A stretch of 64,000 nucleotides of DNA from Iodobacter sp. BJB302 (lineage in GTDB: Bacteria; Pseudomonadota; Gammaproteobacteria; Burkholderiales; Chitinibacteraceae), in contig NZ_PDZG01000021.1 of assembly GCF_002735645.1 (NCBI RefSeq), positions 1 through 64,000 of the forward strand. The letters run 5' to 3'. A program made the translations under genes and the position numbers. The stretch's first letter is position 1; every line of letters begins with the position of its first letter. A model generated the notes under the pieces. It did no database searches, was not told the origin of the DNA, and saw nothing but the letters and a program-made list of their open reading frames with translations. Positions 36,931 to 45,788 of this stretch are shown here, piece after piece.

Positions 36931-37368
36931 TTGATTTTAGGCGGGTGTAATCACATCTGAGCTAAGCCTTTTTTGCATTAGCAAACAACAAAAAGACGTC
37001 ATAACAGCGCTCTCGGCACAGGGCTTAGAAGTCCCCTTGAAACACGCCGGAGCGAGGAACAAGCGGGGCGGGGGATCGCTTGGGAGCGAGGAACGAGCCA
37101 ATCCCGCCTGCCGCCGACTCGATTGTCCGCAGCGCAGGGGCTTTCGTGTTTCGTGGGGCGGCCTTCTTTGCTTCCTTTCTTGGCCGTTCAAGAAAGGGAG
37201 TCCCCTGCGGGGGATTCCCGCACCTGAATCAAGGTGCCGAAGGCACTAAAAAAGTCTTTTTGACTTTGGTTAGCGTACATGGAGCAACCCGCCAATAATG
37301 AGACGATATTAAGCACGGCGGGTTGCCCCACCCAAAGATAAATTTCAACTTCCCATTTCGAGGCCACC
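36931..37368. repeat. GC-rich structured intergenic region, possible repeat element
   Basis: There is no credible gene in 438 bases. GAAACACG at 37039-37046 is complementary to CGTGTTTC at 37145-37152. GGAGCGAGGAAC occurs twice (from 37049 and 37083). Small hairpins GTGCC-GAA-GGCAC and AAAGTC-TTTTT-GACTTT follow at 37230-37270. The block from about 37029 to 37250 is more G/C rich than both neighbours. I suspect a dispersed intergenic element; other copies would confirm it. Confidence 0.45.
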
Positions 37369-37680
37369 ATGAGCCATTACCAGCACCACGTATTTTTTTG
37401 CCTGAACCAGCGCGAGCCTGGTGAGCGTCAGAGTTGCGCCAGCTGTGGCGCGGTGGAGATGTGGGAACACGCCAAGGGCCGCATCAAAAAGCTAGGGCTA
37501 AGCCAGCCAGGCAAAGTGCGTATCAATAAAGCAGGCTGTCTGGAGCGCTGTGAAGAAGGCCCTGTACTGGTCGTTTATCCTGAGGCCGTTTGGTATACCT
37601 ATATTGATAAAAGCGATATCGACGAAATTATCGACGAGCATATCGTCAACGGCCGCGTCGTTGAGCGTTTAAAAATTTAA
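37369..37680 (+). CDS. Thioredoxin-like [2Fe-2S] ferredoxin domain protein
   Basis: Small cytoplasmic iron-sulfur protein of 103 residues. Cys ligands are visible as FFCLNQ, SCASCG and GCLERCEEGP, the pattern of the thioredoxin-like 2Fe-2S ferredoxin family (HoxE/NuoE-like fold without a partner domain). Electron-transfer partner unknown. It precedes an alpha/beta hydrolase gene but a terminator separates them. Confidence 0.9.
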   Translation: MSHYQHHVFFCLNQREPGERQSCASCGAVEMWEHAKGRIKKLGLSQPGKVRINKAGCLERCEEGPVLVVYPEAVWYTYIDKSDIDEIIDEHIVNGRVVERLKI

Positions 37681-37699
37681 GCGCCTTCCGGCCTGCACC

Positions 37700-37729
37700 G
37701 GGGCAATCCGCCTGATTGCCCGTTTTTTT
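37700..37729 (+). terminator. Terminator after the ferredoxin gene
   Basis: GGGCAATC (37701-37708) pairs with GATTGCCC (37714-37721) around five bases, followed by G and seven T. Confidence 0.9.
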
Positions 37730-37772
37730 ATATCCATTCATCAGGCGGGCCCGCCCCGCAAAGCCACACGCT

Positions 37773-38417
37773 ATGAGCACACCCCGTAAAGCCCCCTCTT
37801 TTGAACTCATTGAGATTGATGGTCCGGCAGGTAAACTCGAATGTTTACGCCTCTCATCCGCGCTCGAAACCACCGTCGGCATTGTGCTTGTCGCCCACCC
37901 CAACCCCACCGAAGGTGGCACGTTCAGCAATAAAATTGTGCATACCCTCGCAAAAACCCTCAGCCGCTTAGGCTATGTGGCCTACTGCCCCAATTTACGC
38001 GGCGTGGGCAATTCGGCGGGTGAGTTTGAGAACGGCGTTGGCGAAGTCGACGACATGGCCGCCGTGCTGGCTTTTGCTCAAAGCGAGCATCCAGCGCTTA
38101 GCCGCCTGACACTGGCAGGTTTTTCCTTTGGCACCTTTGTGCAAAGCCAGCTCTGTGAGCGCATGGGCAGCGATCAAGTGGAAGGCCTGATTTTGATTGG
38201 CCCGGCGGTCAGCCGGCATAATTTCCCTGCTGTGCCCGTCAGCAAAACGCTGCTGATTCACGGCGAAGAAGATGAAGTCATCAGCTTAGACACCGTACTG
38301 AACTGGGCCAGACCGCAATCGCTGCCGGTCGTGATATTCCCGGGCGTAGGACACTATTTCCACGGCAAGCTTACCCAGCTTAGCGATTGGGTAAATAAAG
38401 AATGGCGTATTAAATGA
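37773..38417 (+). CDS. Alpha/beta hydrolase (dienelactone-hydrolase-like)
   Basis: Cytoplasmic hydrolase of 214 residues. The nucleophile elbow is GFSFGTF (GxSxG). The oxyanion segment is AHPNPTEGGTFSNKIV. PNLRGVGNSAG matches the RGxGxS block. The catalytic Asp (HGEEDEVI) and His (GVGHYFHG) are in place. Related proteins are annotated only as hydrolases of unknown substrate. ATG 37773 is preferred; the upstream TTG frame passes through the terminator. It overlaps the next gene by four bases (ATGA). Confidence 0.88.
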   Translation: MSTPRKAPSFELIEIDGPAGKLECLRLSSALETTVGIVLVAHPNPTEGGTFSNKIVHTLAKTLSRLGYVAYCPNLRGVGNSAGEFENGVGEVDDMAAVLAFAQSEHPALSRLTLAGFSFGTFVQSQLCERMGSDQVEGLILIGPAVSRHNFPAVPVSKTLLIHGEEDEVISLDTVLNWARPQSLPVVIFPGVGHYFHGKLTQLSDWVNKEWRIK

Positions 38418-39079
38418 ACCTGCACGCCGGGCCATTTGCAAACTGGCTGCTGCTGACTTCATTTCTCATCAGCGGTGGCCTGATTTTGCACGCAGCTTTG
38501 CGTATCCCATGGTTTGCCCTCACTCAGGAGCGCCTTACTGGCTGGTTTGGTGCAAGCGTTTTTGTCTTGTGCTTCTGGCAAATGAAAGCCAGTATTCAGC
38601 CGGGGCTGTCGTTTCACTTACTTGGTGCCAGCGCACTCACCATGATTGCCGGGCGAGATAAAGCCCTGCTGGGGCTGGCTGCCGTGCTGGTTGCAGATAC
38701 GGCCTATGGGCATTCGGCATGGGCAAGCATGGGCTTGTCCTGGCTGATAATTGCTTTTTTGCCCGTTACGCTCACTCATGCCCTGTTTACCTGGGCGCAG
38801 CGCGCTTTGCCCGCTAATTATTTTATTTATATTTTTGTCAATTGCTTTGCCGCAAGCATGCTTTCCATGTGGTGCACCGGCCTTTTTACCTGTGGCCTGC
38901 TTGCAGCCAGTGGTGCCTATCCTGTCGATTTTCTGATAGAAGAACAGCTACCCTATTACTTCCTTATGGGCTGGCCAGAGGGCTTTACAAGTGGCGTCTA
39001 TTTATCTTTATTAGTGATCTGGCGCCCCCAGTGGGTCAGTACCTTTAATGATGCGTTTTATCTAACGCGCAAAAATTAG
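38414..39079 (+). CDS. CbiM-like integral membrane protein (ECF permease-type)
   Basis: Inner-membrane protein of 221 residues with six or more hydrophobic helices. The pattern (HLLGASALTMIAG, helix-rich body, LPYYFLMGWPEGFTSG) resembles the energy-coupling-factor permease family that includes CbiM of cobalt/nickel importers. No CbiQ, CbiO or CbiN gene is close, so the transported ion is uncertain. Translationally coupled to the hydrolase by the ATGA overlap. Confidence 0.72.
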   Translation: MNLHAGPFANWLLLTSFLISGGLILHAALRIPWFALTQERLTGWFGASVFVLCFWQMKASIQPGLSFHLLGASALTMIAGRDKALLGLAAVLVADTAYGHSAWASMGLSWLIIAFLPVTLTHALFTWAQRALPANYFIYIFVNCFAASMLSMWCTGLFTCGLLAASGAYPVDFLIEEQLPYYFLMGWPEGFTSGVYLSLLVIWRPQWVSTFNDAFYLTRKN

Positions 39080-39219
39080 CCAGTTACGCCGCCCCGCTTA
39101 CAAAGCATTGCATCAAAAAATACATCACTTCTTATTTATGCAAGACAAGCACAGGACTTAACTTGCCCTTTAATTACATTGAGGGCTATTGTTAAGCAAA
39201 CATCTACAGCATAAACCGC

Positions 39220-40764
39220 ATGCACAGCATCCGCTTCCGCCTGAATATGATTTTCTTAGCCATCGTGACGCTGTTTTTAGCGACATCGGGCGTGATTTCC
39301 TATTGGCAAACGCAGCAAGAGCTTGAAAACAATATGCGGCTTTCGGCCCTAGCGCTGCAAAAACGTTTGCAAACCGTTTTGCCAGGCATACTCTGGAATT
39401 TCGACAGCACCCAGATGGGCTTAGTGGTCGAGGCCGAAATGCAGTCTGCTGATTTAGCACTGCTTTTAGTTTTTAACAATGAAGAGCAAGTAGACGGGCG
39501 GATCAACGACCGCGGCAAAATGACTGCCATACACAAAAGTATTGTGTCCCCTAATGCACAGACTTTCCCTATTTACTATCCCGCCAATGAAGTGTCCAAA
39601 CCGATGGGAAAAGTGGTTTATGTTTTCTCACGGGAAAAAATCGCCGCCCGCTTAAACCAGATGGTGGTAGCTAAAATTATCGAAGTTGTTTTACTGGATC
39701 TGCTTCTCTTTATGGCGCTTTCACACAGCCTGCTGCTGGTTGTGATACGCCCCTTGGGGCAGCTCCGAGAAGCCCTTGCCCATGCCGCTGACGCCAAAGA
39801 CTTTGATTTTAATGACATCAAGCTGGCCCACCAGACCAAAGATGAATTTGCCGATGTGGCCGATGCAGTACACAGCATTACCCGCAGGTTGTGTGATGAT
39901 TTAGAAAGCCGCAAAGCTGCAGAGCACGCCATGCGCGTAACCAGAGATCTCACCGAAAGCGCTTATAAGCAGTTGAATGAAACCAAAAATAATTTAGTTC
40001 AGGCCGAAAAAATGGCCTCACTGGGGGGGCTGGTTGCCGGGGTTGCCCATGAGGTCAACACCCCTGTTGGCGTTATTTTAACCAGCGCATCGGTTTTATT
40101 TGAGGATACGCAAGCCTTCAAAACTAATCTGGATGCCGGTGCCATCAAAAAATCAGAAGTGTTGCGCTATTCCGAAATGGCTATTGAATCCAGCCGTCTG
40201 ATTTTGGCTAATGCAGAACGCGCCGCCCAGCTGATACAAAGTTTTAAACAAGTCGCTGTAGACCAGACCTCTGAAGCCAGGCGCAGTTTTGAGCTTGGGG
40301 AATACATTGACGAAGTCATTATGAGTTTAAAGCCCACACTAAAACGCACCTCGGTACGCATTGAAACCAGCTGCGACGAAAAGATCAACCTCGATGGCTA
40401 CCCAGGCGCTATTTCCCAAATTATTACCAACTTTCTGACCAATGCCTTGGCCCATGCTTTTGCTGAGGGACAGGAAGGACTAATTTCACTTCAAGCCATA
40501 AAAATAGGCGATAACGTCACTCTGCGTTTTGAAGACAACGGTATGGGCATTCCCAGCGAGCACTTGAATAAGATTTTCGACCCTTTTTTTACCACCAAAA
40601 GAGGCAGCGGCGGCAGTGGCTTAGGGCTGAATGTTGTCTTTAATTTGGTCACTCAAACCTTAGGCGGCACGCTGGTGGTGAATTCGGAATCAGGCAAAGG
40701 AACCACATTTATTGCCTGCTTCCCCCTGATTGCCCCCCAGGGCAAGGAAGGCAAGCACGCCTAA
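39220..40764 (+). CDS. Orphan membrane sensor histidine kinase
   Basis: Kinase of 514 residues. A first helix (about 8-28), periplasmic sensor of about 120 residues, second helix (about 155-178), HAMP-like linker and coiled coil (to about 265). Phosphoacceptor region LVAGVAHEVNTPVGVI and HATPase_c with NFLTNALAHA, DNGMGIP and GGSGLGLNV. The HEVNTP phosphobox is typical of kinases that partner NtrC- or c-di-GMP-type regulators. No response regulator adjoins it; rlmM follows after 30 bases but is unlikely to be functionally linked. Confidence 0.88.
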   Translation: MHSIRFRLNMIFLAIVTLFLATSGVISYWQTQQELENNMRLSALALQKRLQTVLPGILWNFDSTQMGLVVEAEMQSADLALLLVFNNEEQVDGRINDRGKMTAIHKSIVSPNAQTFPIYYPANEVSKPMGKVVYVFSREKIAARLNQMVVAKIIEVVLLDLLLFMALSHSLLLVVIRPLGQLREALAHAADAKDFDFNDIKLAHQTKDEFADVADAVHSITRRLCDDLESRKAAEHAMRVTRDLTESAYKQLNETKNNLVQAEKMASLGGLVAGVAHEVNTPVGVILTSASVLFEDTQAFKTNLDAGAIKKSEVLRYSEMAIESSRLILANAERAAQLIQSFKQVAVDQTSEARRSFELGEYIDEVIMSLKPTLKRTSVRIETSCDEKINLDGYPGAISQIITNFLTNALAHAFAEGQEGLISLQAIKIGDNVTLRFEDNGMGIPSEHLNKIFDPFFTTKRGSGGSGLGLNVVFNLVTQTLGGTLVVNSESGKGTTFIACFPLIAPQGKEGKHA

Positions 40765-40794
40765 AATCACCCGTATTCTGGTATCCTTACGCCC

Positions 40795-41850
40795 ATGACA
40801 CATGCCATTCTTTTTTATTGCCGCCCCGGTTTCGAAGCCGATGTGGAGGCCGAGTTCTCCTTTAAAGCAGATATCCCGGGCAAATGGGAAACTGGCCAGG
40901 GGTTTTGCATCTTTTTGCCTAAGCGCCCTGCCGACTGGGACAAGCTTTACCGCACATTGGAATGTGGCGACTGGGTTTTCCCGCGCCAGATTATTTTTGT
41001 GGCCGAAATGCTTGATTTACCACCTAAAGATCGTCTTACACCTATCCTGACTGCGCTCGATCAGTTACACGAAGCACATAAGGGCCCATGGCGTGATGTA
41101 TGGATTGAATATCCTGACACCAACGATGGTAAGGAAATCTCTTCATTCAGCCGTAAATTTGGTGCGCTGCTCGAAGCAAAACTCGCCACCAAAGGTTTAG
41201 CCAGCGAGGCCAGTGCCAAAGCACGCCTGCATTTATTTTTTCCAACCCTAGAGCGTGTTTATATCGGCTTTACCCGCCCTGATTTTTCTGTGAACTGGCC
41301 GCTGGGCATTCCGCGCCTGCGTATGCCAACCGATGCCCCAAGCCGCTCAACCTTAAAGCTGGCCGAAGCGTTTATGATTTTGGTGCCCGAATCAGCCCAG
41401 GTGAAGCCCGGCATGAGCGCCGTAGATTTAGGCGCAGCACCCGGTGGCTGGACCTGGCAAATGGTTAGCCGTGGCTGCACCAAGATTTTTGCCATTGATA
41501 ACGGCCCCATGAAAGGCAGTATGGCCATTCACCCCAGCGTAAAACATCTGCGCGAAGATGGCTTCAGATACCGCCCTAAAAGCCCGGTGGACTGGCTGGT
41601 TTGCGATATGGTTGAGCAGCCTGCGCGTATTGCTGCGCTGATTTCAGACTGGCTGGTGAAAGGCCATGCCCGTCAGGCTATTTTTAACTTTAAACTGCCC
41701 ATGAAAAAACGCTGGAATGAACTGCAGCGCTGCCTTGATATTATTGATGATGCACTCGATGGTGCAGGTATCCGCTACCAGATCCGCGCCCGCCATCTTT
41801 ATCACGACCGCGAAGAAGTCACCTGTTATTTAACCAAAATTAAGCGCTGA
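40795..41850 (+). CDS. rlmM: 23S rRNA C2498 2'-O-methyltransferase RlmM
   Basis: Methyltransferase of 351 residues that modifies the ribose of C2498 in 23S rRNA with SAM. An N-terminal THUMP-like domain (LFYCRPGFEADVEAEF start) precedes a Rossmann domain with the SAM loop VDLGAAPGGWTWQM and FAIDNGPM. The catalytic tetrad residues of the RrmJ class appear as DWLVCDMVEQP and FNFKLPMKK. Full length for the family. Confidence 0.94.
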   Translation: MTHAILFYCRPGFEADVEAEFSFKADIPGKWETGQGFCIFLPKRPADWDKLYRTLECGDWVFPRQIIFVAEMLDLPPKDRLTPILTALDQLHEAHKGPWRDVWIEYPDTNDGKEISSFSRKFGALLEAKLATKGLASEASAKARLHLFFPTLERVYIGFTRPDFSVNWPLGIPRLRMPTDAPSRSTLKLAEAFMILVPESAQVKPGMSAVDLGAAPGGWTWQMVSRGCTKIFAIDNGPMKGSMAIHPSVKHLREDGFRYRPKSPVDWLVCDMVEQPARIAALISDWLVKGHARQAIFNFKLPMKKRWNELQRCLDIIDDALDGAGIRYQIRARHLYHDREEVTCYLTKIKR

Positions 41851-41952
41851 TTATTGCATTGCGTGAGGGGCAGCCACGCCCCTTGCGCAAAATCCGTCTA
41901 TTTTTAAAAGAGAATTGGTCCATTGTTCATCACTAAGCAACAGGGGTATCGC

Positions 41953-42378
41953 ATGTTTAAAGAATTCAAAGAATTTGCAATGCGCGGTAATGTGATCGAC
42001 CTGGCCGTCGGTATTATCATTGGTGCGGCATTCGGTAAGATTGTTGATTCACTGGTAAAAGACATCATCATGCCGCCCATTGCCATGCTGATGGGCAAGG
42101 TGGATTTTGCTAATTTGTATTTTTTATTATCCGAAGGTAAAACCCCTGCGCCTTACGCCACCTTAGATGCGGCTCAAAAAGCCGGAGCGGTCACATTAAA
42201 CTACGGCGTATTTATTAATGTGCTGATCAGCTTTGTCATCGTGACCTTTGCCGTATTCTTAGTGATTAAAGGCCTGAACAAACTGAAGCGTGAAGAAGCA
42301 AGCGCGCCTGCCGCACCTGCTGCCACACCTGAAGATATCGAGCTATTGCGCGAGATTCGTGATTTACTTAAAAAATAA
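41953..42378 (+). CDS. mscL: Large-conductance mechanosensitive channel MscL
   Basis: Pentameric inner-membrane emergency valve of 141 residues, opened by membrane tension during osmotic downshift. Short amphipathic N-helix ([12 protein letters not shown]), TM1 with [20 protein letters not shown]2 (about 75-98) and C-terminal helix ([15 protein letters not shown]). ATG 41953 chosen; AGGGG lies upstream and an in-frame ATG at 41923 adds ten unrelated residues. Confidence 0.97.
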   Translation: MFKEFKEFAMRGNVIDLAVGIIIGAAFGKIVDSLVKDIIMPPIAMLMGKVDFANLYFLLSEGKTPAPYATLDAAQKAGAVTLNYGVFINVLISFVIVTFAVFLVIKGLNKLKREEASAPAAPAATPEDIELLREIRDLLKK

Positions 42379-42398
42379 ACGCTTACTTTTCAAATTGA

Positions 42399-42422
42399 AA
42401 GCATGGGCTTTTGCCCATGCTT
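42399..42422. terminator. Stem-loop between mscL and the convergent GGDEF gene
   Basis: AAGCATGGGC-TTTT-GCCCATGCTT, a perfect 10-pair stem 21 bases after the mscL stop. T-run is minimal; presumably ends both convergent transcripts. Confidence 0.65.
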
Positions 42423-42439
42423 GTACGACGTCCTGATTC

Positions 42440-44623
42440 TTACTCACTTTTCACCCGCACTTCCTGCCATATCACCGCATCCGGCTTATTGGGTAAAGCC
42501 ACCTCTGGTTTCAGCAGACTGGCTACAGATAAATCCACCGCATGAATGGGCAAGTCTGCCCCTTTGCCTGCAATACACACTTTATTTCTGCCGGTCCGCT
42601 TGGCCTCTAATAAAGCCATGTCTGCAATATGTACTAACTCGCTAAAATCAACCGGCCCAAAAGCAGCAGCCAGGCCAAAACTCGCCGTAAACACAGGCAA
42701 GCCCGCCACAGCAATCCGCCCTTCCAGCGCGGCCCTTACACGCTCAAGACCACATAAGCCGCCTGCCTCATCAGTGTTTGGAAACACCACCACAAATTCT
42801 TCACCACCAAATCGCCCCACCAAATCACCTGGGCGTAAAGCTTCTTTCAACACACGGGCAAATAACCGCAAAGCCCGGTCGCCCGTATCATGCCCATGGC
42901 TGTCATTTAAGCGCTTAAAGTGATCAATATCGGCAAAAGCAATACACGCAGGCTCGGGCATTGCCAACACTCTGGCCGCCTGATTTTCTAAGCTGCGGCG
43001 GTTAAGCAAGCCTGTAAGCGGATCAGTGCGGGCCTGCAGCTGTGATTCGCTCATCACCCGCAGCACCCCTAAACGCATCCCCGCATGAGCGGCAATGGCT
43101 GTTGCCCTGAGCATTTCGTCTTCATCCGGCAAATGCCGCGCAGGGCCTACAATATGCATAATGCCGACGGCCTGCCCTATGCTGGTCAGCGGGATACACA
43201 CGGCCGAGCATTCGCCTCCCGCTCTGCCGCGCATATAGCGGCATACATCCAAAGCGCTGGCATCTTCAAATTTCTGCACCTGCCCGCGGCGAAAAGCCAG
43301 GCATTGCACGGGCGATTTCACCCCGCAGCCAGACTCTGCCGAATAATTTTCACTGCGGGACATCACAGATAAATGCGCGGTACTGGAATCGGACATCAGC
43401 AGAGCCGTCGATCGCTGAGGCAGACCCAGCTCAATGGCTTCAGAAACAATTCCGGCGGCATCACTGTCATTTTCGGCCAGCTCCAGCGCGCGATGCACCT
43501 CAGATGTAAAATCCTGCAATGCGGCATCCCGGATCAGGGCCTGCTCACGCTGCAGGGTAATTCTCTGAAACCGCCCGCTCATCATCAACGCCAGCCATAT
43601 CACCATGGGAATGGCAATCAGCAGGGAAAACAGCACAATACGGCCCAACTCTCTTACCGAAGCAAATGCTTCCCCGGTATCCTGCCGGACGACCACGCCC
43701 CAGCCATAGGCAGCAAAGCCCAGCGCTCCTTTTGAGGAAGAAAAAGCCACCAGCTCTTCATCTCCATGGTTTATTTCTGTAAGCACCCCGTTATTACCAC
43801 TGATCAGGGCCTGCACTGCAGGCGAGCGCTTAACCAATTCAAGCGAGCCAAAGGGCTCGCCTGATGAATCGCTCAGCACTCGCCCCTGCTTATCCACCAC
43901 TTGTAAATGAACCTGCTTGTAGCCACTTTGATTCAGATGCGCTTTAGCCGAGCTGACAATGGCATCCACTACTCTTTCATAAGAGGCAAAATTAGCCCAT
44001 ACGCGCACTATTTTGCCCTGAGCATTAAAAACCGGGGCCGCAAACAACAGGCTGACTTCCGGCTGCCCCAGCGCCTGTGCAAGTAAAGGGTCTTTTTGGG
44101 CATCTGCATAATATGTTTGCCCGGCGCCCAAAGCACCGGCACTAATTTTTTTAAACCAGTCTGTTTCCGCCACACTCTGGCCCATCAGTTTTTCAACTTC
44201 AATGCGCCGCCCGTCTCCGCTCACCGTATTGCTGGCAACAATCCTGCCCTGCATATCCGCCGCAATCATCAAGTCATAAAAACCATAGGCACGGACATAG
44301 GCATCCGCAGCCTGTGCAGTGATTCCGGTGGAGCCACGCACATTGGGATTTAATGCAATCATTTGCACATCGCCATAGCGTTCAAACAAATTCCGATCGA
44401 TTTTATCGATGATGGCATCGGCTTGTGCCGCCAGATAAACGCCAGTTTTTTCTCTGAGGCTTAACTCACTGCGCTGATAGGCCAAACCACCAGTCAGCAA
44501 AAGAGGCAGCAAGCCCAGCAGCAACAGCCCCCATAAAAGCTGCCTGCTCAGGCTGTGTAGTGCGGTATGCTGCCCTGTAACAACTGTTTTTGCCTTATGC
44601 CCGCTAAACCATGCCGTGCTCAT
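42440..44623 (-). CDS. Cache-GAF-GGDEF diguanylate cyclase
   Basis: Membrane c-di-GMP synthase of 727 residues. First helix (about 30-50), large periplasmic double-Cache sensor (about 60-330), second helix (about 335-355), GAF-like domain (about 370-520) and GGDEF domain. Active-site loop GRFGGEEFVVVF with I-site RPGD five residues before. Start ATG 44623 has GGAGG seven bases upstream and is preferred to ATG 44641. Double-Cache sensors often bind amino acids or amines; next-door hut genes make histidine-related ligands conceivable but unproved. Confidence 0.92.
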   Translation of the reverse strand: MSTAWFSGHKAKTVVTGQHTALHSLSRQLLWGLLLLGLLPLLLTGGLAYQRSELSLREKTGVYLAAQADAIIDKIDRNLFERYGDVQMIALNPNVRGSTGITAQAADAYVRAYGFYDLMIAADMQGRIVASNTVSGDGRRIEVEKLMGQSVAETDWFKKISAGALGAGQTYYADAQKDPLLAQALGQPEVSLLFAAPVFNAQGKIVRVWANFASYERVVDAIVSSAKAHLNQSGYKQVHLQVVDKQGRVLSDSSGEPFGSLELVKRSPAVQALISGNNGVLTEINHGDEELVAFSSSKGALGFAAYGWGVVVRQDTGEAFASVRELGRIVLFSLLIAIPMVIWLALMMSGRFQRITLQREQALIRDAALQDFTSEVHRALELAENDSDAAGIVSEAIELGLPQRSTALLMSDSSTAHLSVMSRSENYSAESGCGVKSPVQCLAFRRGQVQKFEDASALDVCRYMRGRAGGECSAVCIPLTSIGQAVGIMHIVGPARHLPDEDEMLRATAIAAHAGMRLGVLRVMSESQLQARTDPLTGLLNRRSLENQAARVLAMPEPACIAFADIDHFKRLNDSHGHDTGDRALRLFARVLKEALRPGDLVGRFGGEEFVVVFPNTDEAGGLCGLERVRAALEGRIAVAGLPVFTASFGLAAAFGPVDFSELVHIADMALLEAKRTGRNKVCIAGKGADLPIHAVDLSVASLLKPEVALPNKPDAVIWQEVRVKSE

Positions 44624-44790
44624 CAAATACCTCCGGCTCATATTTCTTACAAATAACTTAAAATATATACCTAAATTTATTTAATGTAGACCAAGATAAT
44701 TAATACATAAATCTTACCAATGTAAACAGGGCGCTCAGCGTATTAGCTGACGGCCTGCCTCATCCTCACAGCTCACGCTACAATAACGAT

Positions 44791-45498
44791 ATGAACAAAC
44801 CCATCCACTTACGTATCCGCCAATTTATTCTGGAAGGCATACGCGAACGCCGCTTTTTGCCAGGCGCAAAAATCCCCACCGAAGCCGAGCTGGTTTTGCA
44901 ATTTGGCGTATCCAGAATGACCGTCAATAAAGCCGTGCGTGATTTAGCCAGCGAAGGCGTGCTAATCCGCTTTGCAGGGGACGGCACCTATGTGGCCGAG
45001 CGCAAAGCCGAATCGCCACTGCTGGATATCAATAATATTGCTGAAGAAATCGCCTGCCGTGGCCACCGCTACCGCGCATCGGTGGAGCTGCTGCGCGCCG
45101 AGCCGGCTCAGGATGAAATCGCACTCTGGCTGGGCCTCGTGACCGGCGAAACGCTGTTTCACTCGCTGATTGTGCATTTTGAAAACGATAAAGCAATCCA
45201 GATTGAAGATCGCTACGTCAACCCCGCCTTTGCGCCGGATTATCTGCTGCAAGATTTCACTATCGAAACACCGAACGCCTACCTGATGAAAAGCTGCCCG
45301 CTCACCGATATCGAGCACACGGTAGAAGCCGTGCTGCCCAATGTGGCCGAGCAAGTTTTACTTAACATCGCCGCCACCGAGCCCTGCCTGCGCGTACTGC
45401 GCCGCACCTGGTCGCATAAGCATTTAGTCAGCTTCAGCAGGCTGTTACACCCTGGCAGCAGCTACAAACTGCGCTCGCAGACCAGGGTAAAAAAGTAA
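44791..45498 (+). CDS. hutC: Histidine utilization repressor HutC
   Basis: GntR-family (HutC subfamily) repressor of 235 residues. N-terminal winged helix (ILEGIRERRFLPGAKIPTEA, FGVSRMTVNKAVRDLASEG) and C-terminal UTRA ligand domain. It binds TGTATATACA-like sites and is released by urocanate. It lies at the head of the hut cluster in the same direction, with two such sites upstream of hutI and one upstream of hutU. Confidence 0.95.
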   Translation: MNKPIHLRIRQFILEGIRERRFLPGAKIPTEAELVLQFGVSRMTVNKAVRDLASEGVLIRFAGDGTYVAERKAESPLLDINNIAEEIACRGHRYRASVELLRAEPAQDEIALWLGLVTGETLFHSLIVHFENDKAIQIEDRYVNPAFAPDYLLQDFTIETPNAYLMKSCPLTDIEHTVEAVLPNVAEQVLLNIAATEPCLRVLRRTWSHKHLVSFSRLLHPGSSYKLRSQTRVKK

Positions 45499-45788
45499 GC
45501 ACTTCTCAGAAAACTCAAGCCATTCAGCCATCCTGATCCCCAAGCTCAATAAAGCCATGCCGTTGTTAAGCTATGGTAAATAAACGTTGTTTGCAGCAGG
45601 CTGAGCCAACCCTAGCCCTGGCACCCTCTTTAGCAAAAAAGCATGCGAAGCAGGCTCTGAAGACAATGCCCATCCTGTTTTCACATGGTTTCTCGTTCAA
45701 AACCTGCCCCATAAATATTGACGCGAACCAAGCAAAAACAAACCAGATACCAGTGGATGGCTGGAAACCATACTTTGGGGTGCGCAAG

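Noticed and set aside
37037-37298. Two overlapping frames of about 70 codons
   Set aside because: They lie in the GC-rich structured block, share no family motif and lack ribosome sites.
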